Shown here one piece after another: positions 22,323 through 30,511 of a DNA stretch of 64,000 nt. The position numbers were made by a program, and so were the translations under genes. Source of the DNA: Bacillota bacterium (GTDB lineage Bacteria; Bacillota; Clostridia; Lachnospirales; Lachnospiraceae). The notes below the pieces were generated by a model, which was not told where the DNA came from, did not search any database, and saw nothing but the letters and a program-made list of their open reading frames with translations. The stretch is taken from positions 232,096 through 296,095 of the forward strand of contig JAEXNR010000017.1 in the NCBI GenBank assembly GCA_023439505.1, written 5' to 3'. Position 1 is the stretch's first letter; each line of letters begins with the position of its first letter.

Positions 22323-24809
22323 ATGTTTCAAAATAATAACAAAGCAATTGTGAAAAGGCTTGTGAAACGCACCCTGTCATCCGATAGGAGGCGAAACTTC
22401 TTTGTGATTGCCGCAATAACTCTTACCACTTTTATGATAGCCTCCGTTTTCAGCATAGGGCATAGTGAATATAAGACGGTCAATATGCAGGATATGCGGA
22501 TGCAGGGTTCACTTTCCCAAATGGGATTTAACAGACCCACAGAAGAACAATTAAGAAAGCTGCACACGCTTGATTATGTAAAAATAATCGGTATAGGTGC
22601 CCGTATCGGACAGTTATCAGATAATTCCTCAATGGACAAACTCAATGAAACTGAAATCATTTATGTGGATCATACGCAGTGGCAAACAATGTTTGGCCCG
22701 ACTTTTACAAATATTGTTGGTCGTTATGCCGAGGATGAAAATGAAATAATGCTGTCCCGATATATGCTCGATGCTATGGGTATTACCAAACCCCAAATAG
22801 ACATGGAACTATCTTTGACCTTTATCATTGACGGTACGAATGAAGTCATAACAAAAACTTTTATCTTGTCTTGTATTTACACGGAATATACACATATTAA
22901 GCGAGATGGTTATGGTTCTATTTATGTTTCGTCTGCATTTGCAGAAAGTTATAATAAACTAACAGCAGATAACAGTATTGTAAATGTAATATTCAACGAC
23001 GAACGTCATGTAGGTGAAAATATTGAAAGATTAAAACAGGACTTGAATTTCACAGAATACCAATCGTATATTCAAAATCCTGCTATAACTGATAACAACG
23101 GATGGTCTGCCGATTACACAGCCCTTCTTGTTTTGAGCTTATTCTTAATGTCCGCAGGCTGCCTGCTTATTTACAATGTTATGTATATATCTGTTTCAAG
23201 GGATGTACGGTTCTACGGTATGCTCAAAACATTGGGAACAACACCGAATCAAATACGCAGTATTGTGGTTGGACAAGTAATGCGCCTTTGCGTAGTGGGT
23301 GTTCCGATTGGTTGTGCGGCAGCTGCGGCAGTCTCGCTAATAATTGTACCCGCCATTATTGTAAACAGCGGTATACAAACGGGTGCTGTTGTATCGTTTT
23401 CATCTTTCATCTATCTGGGAGCAGCGGTATTTGCTGTTATAACCGCGGTCCTTGGTGCGATCACACCAGCGAAAAAAGCTGCGAATATTACGCCTTTGGA
23501 AGCCTTAAAATTTACGGGTGAACAAATTCATAGAACGAGCGGCCGCTCTTCCCGCAATACCAGGCCTTATAAGATGGCTTTACGCAATATTTTCCGCGAT
23601 CGCAAACGAGCGGCACTTGTGATTTTAAGCTTGTTTTTGGGCATGACTTCCTTCACGGCGGTGATGACAGTCGTAAGCGGAATAGATATTGATAATTATG
23701 TGAACGCTCAGTATGACTATGACTTTGTTTTGTCCTCCGCCCAAACGGAAAAGCCTTTTTTAGATGAGAGCTTTGTAAAAGAAGTTTCGGAATTGTCGGG
23801 CTTTAAAGAAATCGGGATAACCACGCTGGGACATGCGCAAATGCAATATTCGGAAAAACTAAAATTGTATGCAAACTGGCTTGGTCAAAAATATGGGGAT
23901 TCGAACGATAACATGGTTGAAAATGGTGCTTTTAAAATTGAACATGGGATAAGGGGAATTGATCTTTTAGAGCTTAAATTACTAAACAAAACACTAAAAC
24001 ATCCGGTTGATGAAAAAGCTTTTGAACGGGGAGAAATTGCACTTATAAATATTTTAGACGATAGCCTGTCATCGGAATATTTTTCAGGTGTTACTTCCCT
24101 GGATATAAAATTTGATGGCGAAGAACGTATGATTCAAATGCCCATAATCGGTGTCGTTTCTTACGTTGATTTCCGTTCGGGTGCTTATAAAAGTATTACT
24201 ACACAGTATTCTCCGATGGAGATTTTAGTATCTAATCGTTTTATTAGAAAGCATTCAATACCCCAAATACTTTATATTGATGCAAATGTAGAAAATGGCG
24301 CAGACGAAGAGGTATATAACCGCTTAAATGGTATGCTTGATTCCTTAACTGTCCAAATGATATCCCGTTACGACGGGCGTAAAATTATGCAGGAAACGAA
24401 AACCATTATGATTGTGCTTGGCGGTGGTCTTTCCATGATACTCGGGTTTATCGGCATCTGTAACTTTATAAATGTAATGTCTGTCGGTGTCGTGTCACGA
24501 AAGCTGGAACTTGCTACACTTGAAAGTATTGGAATGAGCAAAAGGCAAATGAAGTCAATGCTCAGAAGCGAGGGCTTGGGTTATGCCGTGATAACAATGC
24601 TTATTTCCGGCAGCCTTGGAAGTATTATTTCATACGCCATTTTTAGATTATTTCAGAAAACTTTTGTATATGCTGATTTTACCTATCCGCTCATTCCTGT
24701 TTTAATCCTGGATGCGGTTATAATACTTATTTGTCTGATCACTCCTCAGGTTTCCTACAGAGGCATAAGCAAAATGACCCTTGTAGAAAGATTGAGAGAA
24801 GCACAATAG
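22323..24809 (+). CDS. FtsX-like ABC transporter permease
   Basis: 828 residues, ATG 22323 with AGGGGGG upstream. One helix near 27-47, a large outer domain, an FtsX block of three helices (about 265-390), a further helix near 435-455 after a cytoplasmic linker, a second large outer domain (about 460-690), and a C-terminal FtsX block (about 700-820). This two-FtsX, eight-helix plan differs from the ten-helix BceB plan with one large loop, so the substrate group is uncertain (antimicrobial peptide resistance or lipoprotein/lipid handling). Works with the ATPase upstream. Followed by a terminator. Confidence 0.88.
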   Translation: MFQNNNKAIVKRLVKRTLSSDRRRNFFVIAAITLTTFMIASVFSIGHSEYKTVNMQDMRMQGSLSQMGFNRPTEEQLRKLHTLDYVKIIGIGARIGQLSDNSSMDKLNETEIIYVDHTQWQTMFGPTFTNIVGRYAEDENEIMLSRYMLDAMGITKPQIDMELSLTFIIDGTNEVITKTFILSCIYTEYTHIKRDGYGSIYVSSAFAESYNKLTADNSIVNVIFNDERHVGENIERLKQDLNFTEYQSYIQNPAITDNNGWSADYTALLVLSLFLMSAGCLLIYNVMYISVSRDVRFYGMLKTLGTTPNQIRSIVVGQVMRLCVVGVPIGCAAAAAVSLIIVPAIIVNSGIQTGAVVSFSSFIYLGAAVFAVITAVLGAITPAKKAANITPLEALKFTGEQIHRTSGRSSRNTRPYKMALRNIFRDRKRAALVILSLFLGMTSFTAVMTVVSGIDIDNYVNAQYDYDFVLSSAQTEKPFLDESFVKEVSELSGFKEIGITTLGHAQMQYSEKLKLYANWLGQKYGDSNDNMVENGAFKIEHGIRGIDLLELKLLNKTLKHPVDEKAFERGEIALINILDDSLSSEYFSGVTSLDIKFDGEERMIQMPIIGVVSYVDFRSGAYKSITTQYSPMEILVSNRFIRKHSIPQILYIDANVENGADEEVYNRLNGMLDSLTVQMISRYDGRKIMQETKTIMIVLGGGLSMILGFIGICNFINVMSVGVVSRKLELATLESIGMSKRQMKSMLRSEGLGYAVITMLISGSLGSIISYAIFRLFQKTFVYADFTYPLIPVLILDAVIILICLITPQVSYRGISKMTLVERLREAQ

Positions 24810-24859
24810 CGCCTGGTCGAAGGCGGTTGCATCAAAGATTTTTGCAATAAGTAGAAAAT

Positions 24860-24901
24860 GAGAAAACGGCATAACCGTTTGGCCATACCGTTTCTCTTTT
24901 A
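24860..24901 (+). terminator. Intrinsic terminator after the FtsX permease
   Basis: GAGAAAACGG-CAT pairs with ATACCGTTTCTC (one bulge, one wobble) around an ACCGTTTGGCC-containing loop, and runs into TTTT. About 50 bases after the stop. Confidence 0.75.
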
Positions 24902-25290
24902 CCTCACAATGTTTTCCTATGTGAGGGGGTCTTTAGGAAAGACACCTTTTTATTATTTATAATGTAGGGAGGAGGAGAGTGAAAAACTATCACTTTCTAA
25001 GAAATAGTATAATACCAAATTATGTTTTGTTTGTGGATAAAATAAAGATATTTTGTGAACAATTTGGTACACAATTGTGTCAGAATGAAACAGTTATTAG
25101 AATTATTTATAGAATGTATAATATTACCATGCTTGACAGATTATAGCTTATAATTTAGATAAATTGTGAAGAGTGGGCAATTTTGGAAGGACAATTCCAT
25201 AGAACATACTTGAAAAAAGTCTTATAATTAGGTATCATGGAGAAATGAACGGTTTCATCCTGTTATTAATGATTCATAGACAAAAGAAGT
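24902..25290. other. Gene-free stretch with two further hairpins
   Basis: No coding frame with a ribosome site was found. CTCACA/TGTGAG (24903-24925) and GTCTTT/AAAGAC followed by a T run (24926-24953) form two consecutive hairpins, the second terminator-like. The rest is very AT-rich. A GGGAGGAGGAGAG purine block at about 24966-24978 resembles a ribosome site but is not followed by a usable frame. Confidence 0.5.
25210..25238 (+). promoter_or_regulatory. Predicted promoter of the phosphatase-rlmH pair
   Basis: TTGAAA (25210-25215), 17-base spacer, TATCAT (25233-25238), 70 bases before the start codon of the histidine phosphatase gene. Confidence 0.5.
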
Positions 25291-25308
25291 ATGATTAGGA
25301 GTAAACAG

Positions 25309-25851
25309 ATGCGAATTGGACTTTTAAGACATTTTAAGGTGAATTGCCCTCATAAGAAGATGATGACCTCCGCGGAGTTTAAGGAATGGACTGAAAAATA
25401 TGAGGTATCAAAGGTAATTAAGAAAAAAGTTGATATGTATGGTATTGAATGGGATGTTTGTTATGTCAGTGATTTACCCAGGGCAATTACCACAGCAAAA
25501 GCAGTCTACAAAGGAAGTCTGAAAATAGATCAGCTTTTGAGAGAAGTTGGTTACGAACCCTTTATTCATACGGAACGTATCAAACTTCCATTCGAAGTCT
25601 GGCATGTGTGTGCAAGGCTTGCCTGGTTTTTAAAATCAAAAAGCCAGCCGGAGACAATTACAGAGACGAGGAAGCGAATTCATCAGTTCCTGGATCGGAT
25701 TGATTGGTCCAAAGAGAATATTCTGGTTGTATTCCATGGATTTATGCTTTATAACTTTCAGAAAGAGCTTAGAAAGCGTGGGTTTGAAGGTGAAAAGATA
25801 AGAGCAGTGAAAAATGGTGTTTTATATCAATACATACGGGATGAAGAATAA
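25309..25851 (+). CDS. Histidine phosphatase superfamily protein
   Basis: 180 residues from ATG 25309 with TAGGAG at 25295-25300; ATG 25291 overlaps that ribosome site. The phosphoglycerate-mutase-like fold is indicated by the N-terminal LLRHFKVNCPH, YVSDLPRAITTAKA and the second catalytic His in VVFHGFML. The catalytic RHG motif reads RHF here, and the region between is shorter than in true phosphoglycerate mutases, so the substrate is unknown and activity may be changed. It ends 15 bases before rlmH and may be translated with it. Confidence 0.8.
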   Translation: MRIGLLRHFKVNCPHKKMMTSAEFKEWTEKYEVSKVIKKKVDMYGIEWDVCYVSDLPRAITTAKAVYKGSLKIDQLLREVGYEPFIHTERIKLPFEVWHVCARLAWFLKSKSQPETITETRKRIHQFLDRIDWSKENILVVFHGFMLYNFQKELRKRGFEGEKIRAVKNGVLYQYIRDEE

Positions 25852-25866
25852 AGGAAGCATAGATAA

Positions 25867-26346
25867 ATGAAAATAACACTGATTTGTGTTGGAAAGTTAA
25901 AAGAGAAATATTTTTCCATGGGTGTCATGGAGTATAGCAAACGGTTAAGCCGATATTGTTCCCTGGATATCATTGAACTGGCGGATGAGAAAACCCCGGA
26001 CCATGCGGGGGATGCCATAGAGACAATGATTAAGAAGAAAGAAGGAGAGCGGATCTTAAAAGCAGTAAAGGAAGATTCCTATTGTATCGCATTGGCCATC
26101 AATGGAAAGATGCTGACGTCAGAGGAATTGGCGGATAAGGTAAATTCTCTGGCAATAACAGGTAACAGTCATATCAGCTTTATCATAGGAGGGTCTTTGG
26201 GACTATCGGATGAGGTGATGGAACGGGCGGATTTTCACCTGAGCTTTTCAAAACTGACATTTCCCCATCAGTTAATGAGGGTAATCCTGCTGGAGCAAAT
26301 CTATCGGGCTTACAAGATTAATCATAAGGAACCATATCATAAGTAG
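25867..26346 (+). CDS. rlmH: 23S rRNA (pseudouridine-1915-N3)-methyltransferase RlmH
   Basis: 159 residues, exact family size. SPOUT-fold enzyme that methylates pseudouridine 1915 in helix 69 of 23S rRNA using S-adenosylmethionine. Begins KITLICVGKLKEKYF; the cofactor knot shows as IGGSLGLSDEV, and the C-terminus LPHQL-like segment TFPHQLMRVILLEQIYRAYKI ends in the conserved Tyr-His. ATG 25867. Convergent with the next gene across a shared terminator. Confidence 0.97.
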   Translation: MKITLICVGKLKEKYFSMGVMEYSKRLSRYCSLDIIELADEKTPDHAGDAIETMIKKKEGERILKAVKEDSYCIALAINGKMLTSEELADKVNSLAITGNSHISFIIGGSLGLSDEVMERADFHLSFSKLTFPHQLMRVILLEQIYRAYKINHKEPYHK

Positions 26347-26355
26347 GATAATACA

Positions 26356-26415
26356 AAAGCTGTCGCAAAATCAATTCTGACTCCAGCAGAAAGAAATGAT
26401 CATTGCAACAGCTTT
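26356..26415. terminator. Bidirectional terminator between rlmH and the CD3324-family gene
   Basis: AAAGCTGTCGCAA (26356-26368) and TTGCAACAGCTTT (26403-26415) pair around a loop of about 34 bases, with TCTTCTATTTT after it on plus and A-rich sequence on the other side. Confidence 0.7.
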
Positions 26416-26418
26416 CTT

Positions 26419-26691
26419 CTATTTTCGTTTTTCTTTCAAAATAATACGCTGAATACTTTTAACAGATAAATAGAATTGATCGGCTAAGACAGAGACGCAT
26501 TCTCCCTGCTGATATTGCCGGTATATGTCCTTATCCCGTTGCAGGATAAGTTGTCTGGAGTTGGTATTCTCACCCCAGCTCTTCCGATTCACGCTTTTCT
26601 TCGGTATATATAAATATTGGCCTTCCGCATATTCCTGAAGTAAGGTAAGTAATTCTTTGGGTAATATGTGCTGTGCCTTTTGATAGCTCAT
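26419..26691 (-). CDS. CD3324 family small DNA-binding-like protein
   Basis: 90 residues. Resembles the CD3324 family of short clostridial proteins: SYQKAQHILPKELLTLLQEY, EGQYLYIPKK and RKSWGENTNSR, followed by a C-terminal helix-turn-helix-like end, VLADQFYLSVKSIQRIIL. Probably a small regulator; target unknown. Start ATG 26691 with AAGGAGGAGC on the minus strand just upstream. Single gene converging on rlmH. Confidence 0.8.
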   Translation of the reverse strand: MSYQKAQHILPKELLTLLQEYAEGQYLYIPKKSVNRKSWGENTNSRQLILQRDKDIYRQYQQGECVSVLADQFYLSVKSIQRIILKEKRK

Positions 26692-26911
26692 TTTGCTCCT
26701 CCTTATAGATTACTGGATGACGAAGCAAAGGCTATGTTCATTATCTTGAATACAGTAGCCTCTGCTATGCATTCAAAATGTAATTTCTCATAAATAAACC
26801 TCCTAAAAATTCAAAATATGATAAAATGTTTTAATGAGTATACCATATATTATGAAATTTTTCCACATATTTATAGTTATGGAAGGGATATTTTTTATTG
26901 TGATTTTCTGA

Positions 26912-27487
26912 TTATGAAGGGGAAAACCCGAAGTATCTTAAGATCCCAAGATAAATTCCATAGGCAAATTGCTGTTGGTTATTTCTTAGCTTTTCTGCAT
27001 CGGATGGATTGGATAAGTAAGCAAGTTCTACTAATATGGAAGGCATATTAGTGCGGCGCAGCACATAAAGGGATTGGTTTTCGCGAATTCCGTTGTTCCG
27101 TGTTCCGACGGTTTGTACAATCCCATTCATGACTTGCTGTGCCAGCCAATTGGCCTGGGTATAATACTGATAAATATAAACTTCTGTACCGTTGACTGCC
27201 GGATTGGGATTTGAATTGCAATGAATACTGATAAAATAGTTGGCAGGCCATTCATTTGCCATTCGTACCCTTTCAGCTAAACTCGTGGCATTGTTGGTAC
27301 CTAATACTGTGGTAGACGTGGGTCTTGATAAACGCGCATCAAAATTGGGATTGTTGTTCAAAAGATTTGCAAGGGATAGTCCTACCTGAAAATTGATATT
27401 TTCTTCATTTAAACCAAAACCGACTGCACCGGTGTTATGATATCCGGTTGGATTGTGACCTTGATCTATAAAAATCTTAATAGCCAA
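26912..27487 (-). CDS. N-acetylmuramoyl-L-alanine amidase (Amidase_3)
   Basis: 191 residues from a TTG (27487) with AAAGGAAG before it; a longer frame to 27523 lacks a ribosome site. Zinc amidase cutting the MurNAc-L-Ala bond of peptidoglycan. Ligands and catalytic residues are visible: His in IDQGHNP, Glu in NEENINFQ, His in FISIHCNSN and the catalytic Glu in ILVELAYLSN. No signal peptide or cell-wall-binding domain, so it resembles CwlC/CwlD-like or lysis/spore enzymes exported or released in another way. Monocistronic. Confidence 0.88.
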   Translation of the reverse strand: MAIKIFIDQGHNPTGYHNTGAVGFGLNEENINFQVGLSLANLLNNNPNFDARLSRPTSTTVLGTNNATSLAERVRMANEWPANYFISIHCNSNPNPAVNGTEVYIYQYYTQANWLAQQVMNGIVQTVGTRNNGIRENQSLYVLRRTNMPSILVELAYLSNPSDAEKLRNNQQQFAYGIYLGILRYFGFSPS

Positions 27488-27598
27488 AGTGACACTTCCT
27501 TTCCATTTTACTAGTACCATCATATTCTGATCAGAATAAGTTGTTACATTTTCAATTTGTTTAATTAATTAATAAATATAGAAAACGATTTTGGAATA

Positions 27599-27868
27599 TG
27601 CTATAATAATTGTAAAACACGCAGCTCAAAGGAAGTAGAAGTGCCGTCAGGACTCCTGAAATTGCCTCACAATATACGTTCTCGTGATTTAAACATACAT
27701 CTTGACGCGTTCATAACATAGTCAGTCTGACTTCAAACAATCTTCGCAAGAAACAATCAAACACCACAAGCAGAATAAAGAGGGAATCCGTGTAAAAACT
27801 AAAATTTTCACACGGTAAATTTGTGCAGATGCCCAAACTGGCAGGCATTGGCAGCATGGAGGATTACG
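27599..27868 (+). promoter_or_regulatory. Extended -10 promoter and long leader of the sugar-sensor operon
   Basis: TGCTATAAT (27599-27607) is an extended -10 element without a clear -35 box, leaving a leader of about 260 bases before the sensor gene. The leader has a strong hairpin near 27788-27815, CCGTGT and ACACGG flanking complementary AAAA/TTTT runs. No open frame with a ribosome site was seen in it. No known riboswitch class was recognised. Confidence 0.45.
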
Positions 27869-28915
27869 ATGAAAAAAGCCTTTCATAATATAAAAGGTAA
27901 TAAAGCAATCTTTATGGCAATTATGATTAGTGTCGCAGTAGGGATCGTTATTATACTTTCCGGTATGGCATACTATAATTATAGAATGTCAGCCCTTGGG
28001 ATAGAAAAACCCAAAGAGTATCAGCGATATCAATACCATTACGTCATTATTTCGGGAGAATCGGACGAGCCCTTCTGGGATGATGTATACGAAGGAGCAT
28101 TAGAGCGGGGGAAGGAAGAAGATACCTATATTGAAAAGATAGGAAGTAATTTAACCATAGATTATTCGCCGGCAGATTTGATGGAGATAGCCATTGCATC
28201 TAAAGTAGACGGTATCATAATTGAACCGAACGGGGACGACACAATTAATACACTGATTAATAAAGCGGATGAGGCGGGGATTCCTGTGATTACGGTATTA
28301 AAGGATGCACCTAACAGTAAGCGGAAGAGTTTTATCGGCATTAACAGCTATAATCAGGGACAAGCCTACAGCAAACAGGTTTTGGAAGTGCTTGAGGAAG
28401 GAAAACGCAACGTAACCGTGCTGTATGATTCCAAGAATAATGATTCCGGTCAGGATATTATTTATTCCAACATAGCGGAAGCAGTCAGATACCGGAATGT
28501 GGAGGTGAAATCAGCCACCGTAAATGCGGAAAGCACTTTCAGCTCGGAAGAAGATATCCGAAATCTGATTATGGATCAGCAAAATCCTACCGATGTTCTT
28601 GTCTGTCTCACCGCCGTGGATACCTTAAGCGCATATCGTGCGGTGGTGGACTATAACAAGGTGGGTCAGGTGGACATTATCGGATATTACGATTCGGATC
28701 TTATTCTTCGTGCCATTGAGAAAAGAATTATACATTCTACCATGACAATTAATGCAAATATGATGGGTAAATTATGTGTGGACGCATTGGCCGAATATAA
28801 GAATACCAACAGAGTCAGTGATTATTTTTCTATTGATATCAGTGTTATTAACAGAAATAATATTTCCTATTTTATTAATTCCAGGAACAATGCCGATGAG
28901 TCGAATGAATCATAG
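27869..28915 (+). CDS. Membrane-anchored sugar-binding sensor protein (XylFII-like)
   Basis: 348 residues from ATG 27869 with GGAGG at 27858-27862. A single N-terminal helix (about 15-34, uncleaved, no lipobox) anchors a periplasmic-binding-protein type I fold (about 55-335): IASKVDGIIIEPNGDDTINTLI, AGIPVITVLKDAP, FIGINSYNQG, VDIIGYYDSD. No transport partner is needed: the next genes are a LytS-type kinase and YesN-type regulator, so it probably detects sugar outside and signals to the kinase, as XylFII does for D-xylose in C. beijerinckii. Ligand by analogy only. Confidence 0.8.
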   Translation: MKKAFHNIKGNKAIFMAIMISVAVGIVIILSGMAYYNYRMSALGIEKPKEYQRYQYHYVIISGESDEPFWDDVYEGALERGKEEDTYIEKIGSNLTIDYSPADLMEIAIASKVDGIIIEPNGDDTINTLINKADEAGIPVITVLKDAPNSKRKSFIGINSYNQGQAYSKQVLEVLEEGKRNVTVLYDSKNNDSGQDIIYSNIAEAVRYRNVEVKSATVNAESTFSSEEDIRNLIMDQQNPTDVLVCLTAVDTLSAYRAVVDYNKVGQVDIIGYYDSDLILRAIEKRIIHSTMTINANMMGKLCVDALAEYKNTNRVSDYFSIDISVINRNNISYFINSRNNADESNES

Positions 28916-28967
28916 GAGGAAACGACTTCGTTAATGGGTATATGATGGTACACAGATGGGAGACAAT

Positions 28968-30479
28968 ATGAATAAAAGAATAAAAAGATCATCCATTCGG
29001 CGTAAATTAATTCTGGTATTTGCGTTTTCGACAAGTGTAGTGTTTTTTGCAAATATAGTTATGTACTTTAATATTAACAGGTCGTTAAGTACCATTGACC
29101 GTGTTTATGTAAGCAATATTGAATTAAATGAATTATTGGAAGCATTGAATAATGTTCAGGATTATGTTTATGAATATCTGAATACAAAAAGTACTGAGGC
29201 ACTGGAAAATTACTATCGGAGTGAGCAAAATTATCAGAGACTGGTCAATGATCTAAATGGTGGAATTCTCGATGACGATATGATCATTATGCAAGAGAAT
29301 ATTAAAAACATGTCTGAATCATATATGAAGATTATTGATTCTACGGTTGATGCCAAGAGAGGCAGAAATATTGAAAAATATAAGGTGGATTATGAGAATG
29401 CTACAACGATTTACGATTACATTACCACGTATATCAACAGCCTTTTTAATGAGCAGTTTAAATTCAATTTCAGCAACTATCAGCTCCTGCTGATGTCTTT
29501 GCATTATCTGGAGGTGATCAGTACCATTGCATTGGTAATTATAACGATGTTAAATATGATCATTATTATATTTGTTACAAGAAGCATCACCGATCCGCTG
29601 TTAAAACTGACCCAGGCCGCCAATCGCGTATCTGCGGGTGATTTTGAAGTGGGGATAGTCGATGTGGAATCTTCTGATGAGGTCGGAATTGTAACTAAGG
29701 CATTTAATACGATGGTGGTCAGCATTCATCAGTATATTACAAAGGTGAAGGAAAGCATGGAAGTTGAGAGCAGAATGAAAGAAAAAGAGCTTATGATGAC
29801 AAATCATTTGAAAGATGCCCAGTTAAAATATCTGCAGGCCCAGATTAATCCGCACTTTCTCTTTAACACGTTAAATGCGGGGGCTCAGCTTGCCATGATG
29901 GAAGAAGCAGATAAGACCTGTCTGTTTATCGAAAACATGGCGGATTTCTTCCGCTTTAATATGAAAAGCTTTAACCAGGATTCTACGATAAGAGATGAGA
30001 TTAAACAGGTGGACAGCTACATTTATATCCTGAACGTGAGGTTTTCGGGTGGTATTCATTTTTATAAGAAAATTGACACCACCATATTGGATGTTCGTGT
30101 CCCAAGCATGATCTTACAACCGGTAGTTGAAAATGCGGTAAATTACGGAATAAGAAATATAGAATACGAAGGGAATATTAAGCTTTCGGTTTATCAGGAA
30201 GAGGAATATATTAATTTAACCATTGCCGACAACGGAGTCGGTATGGATCAAGATACAATAGATAAGGTTATGCATCAAAAAATTGAAGATAATACGGTAC
30301 CTTTTGAGCGTACATTGCCAAAGGATTCCAATGGGATCGGACTTGGAAATGTAATCAACCGGCTAAAGCTCTATTACGACAGAGAAGATGTCTTCGAGAT
30401 TAATAGTGAAGGTCCCAATCAGGGGACCAAAGTTACGATTCATATTCCCATCATCACAGGGACAAGATTTGAATCATAA
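28968..30479 (+). CDS. LytS/YesM-type sensor histidine kinase
   Basis: 503 residues from ATG 28968 with GGGAG at 28958-28962. Helix 1 about 15-33, extracellular helical sensor of about 150 residues, helix 2 about 186-210, HAMP (about 212-265), His_kinase domain with QAQINPHFLFNTLNAG (phospho-His) at about 295, and HATPase with MILQPVVENAVNYGI, IADNGVGMD and GIGLGNVINRL. The extracellular part is too short for its own sugar-binding domain, which fits signalling through the upstream membrane-anchored binding protein. Phosphorylates the YesN-type regulator encoded 33 bases on. Confidence 0.92.
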   Translation: MNKRIKRSSIRRKLILVFAFSTSVVFFANIVMYFNINRSLSTIDRVYVSNIELNELLEALNNVQDYVYEYLNTKSTEALENYYRSEQNYQRLVNDLNGGILDDDMIIMQENIKNMSESYMKIIDSTVDAKRGRNIEKYKVDYENATTIYDYITTYINSLFNEQFKFNFSNYQLLLMSLHYLEVISTIALVIITMLNMIIIIFVTRSITDPLLKLTQAANRVSAGDFEVGIVDVESSDEVGIVTKAFNTMVVSIHQYITKVKESMEVESRMKEKELMMTNHLKDAQLKYLQAQINPHFLFNTLNAGAQLAMMEEADKTCLFIENMADFFRFNMKSFNQDSTIRDEIKQVDSYIYILNVRFSGGIHFYKKIDTTILDVRVPSMILQPVVENAVNYGIRNIEYEGNIKLSVYQEEEYINLTIADNGVGMDQDTIDKVMHQKIEDNTVPFERTLPKDSNGIGLGNVINRLKLYYDREDVFEINSEGPNQGTKVTIHIPIITGTRFES

Positions 30480-30511
30480 ACATAAGGCGGTGAAGCCGGA
30501 TTGGAGAGATT

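Noticed and set aside
23102..23521. 139-codon frame within the FtsX permease
   Set aside because: Out of frame inside a well-supported gene, Cys-rich with no domain; a chance frame.
25133..25154. TTGACA with TATAAT near 25150 as a promoter
   Set aside because: The spacer is about 10 bases, too short for sigma-A.
27821..27868. Sensor protein start at 27821
   Set aside because: No ribosome site; ATG 27869 has GGAGG and begins directly with the anchor region.
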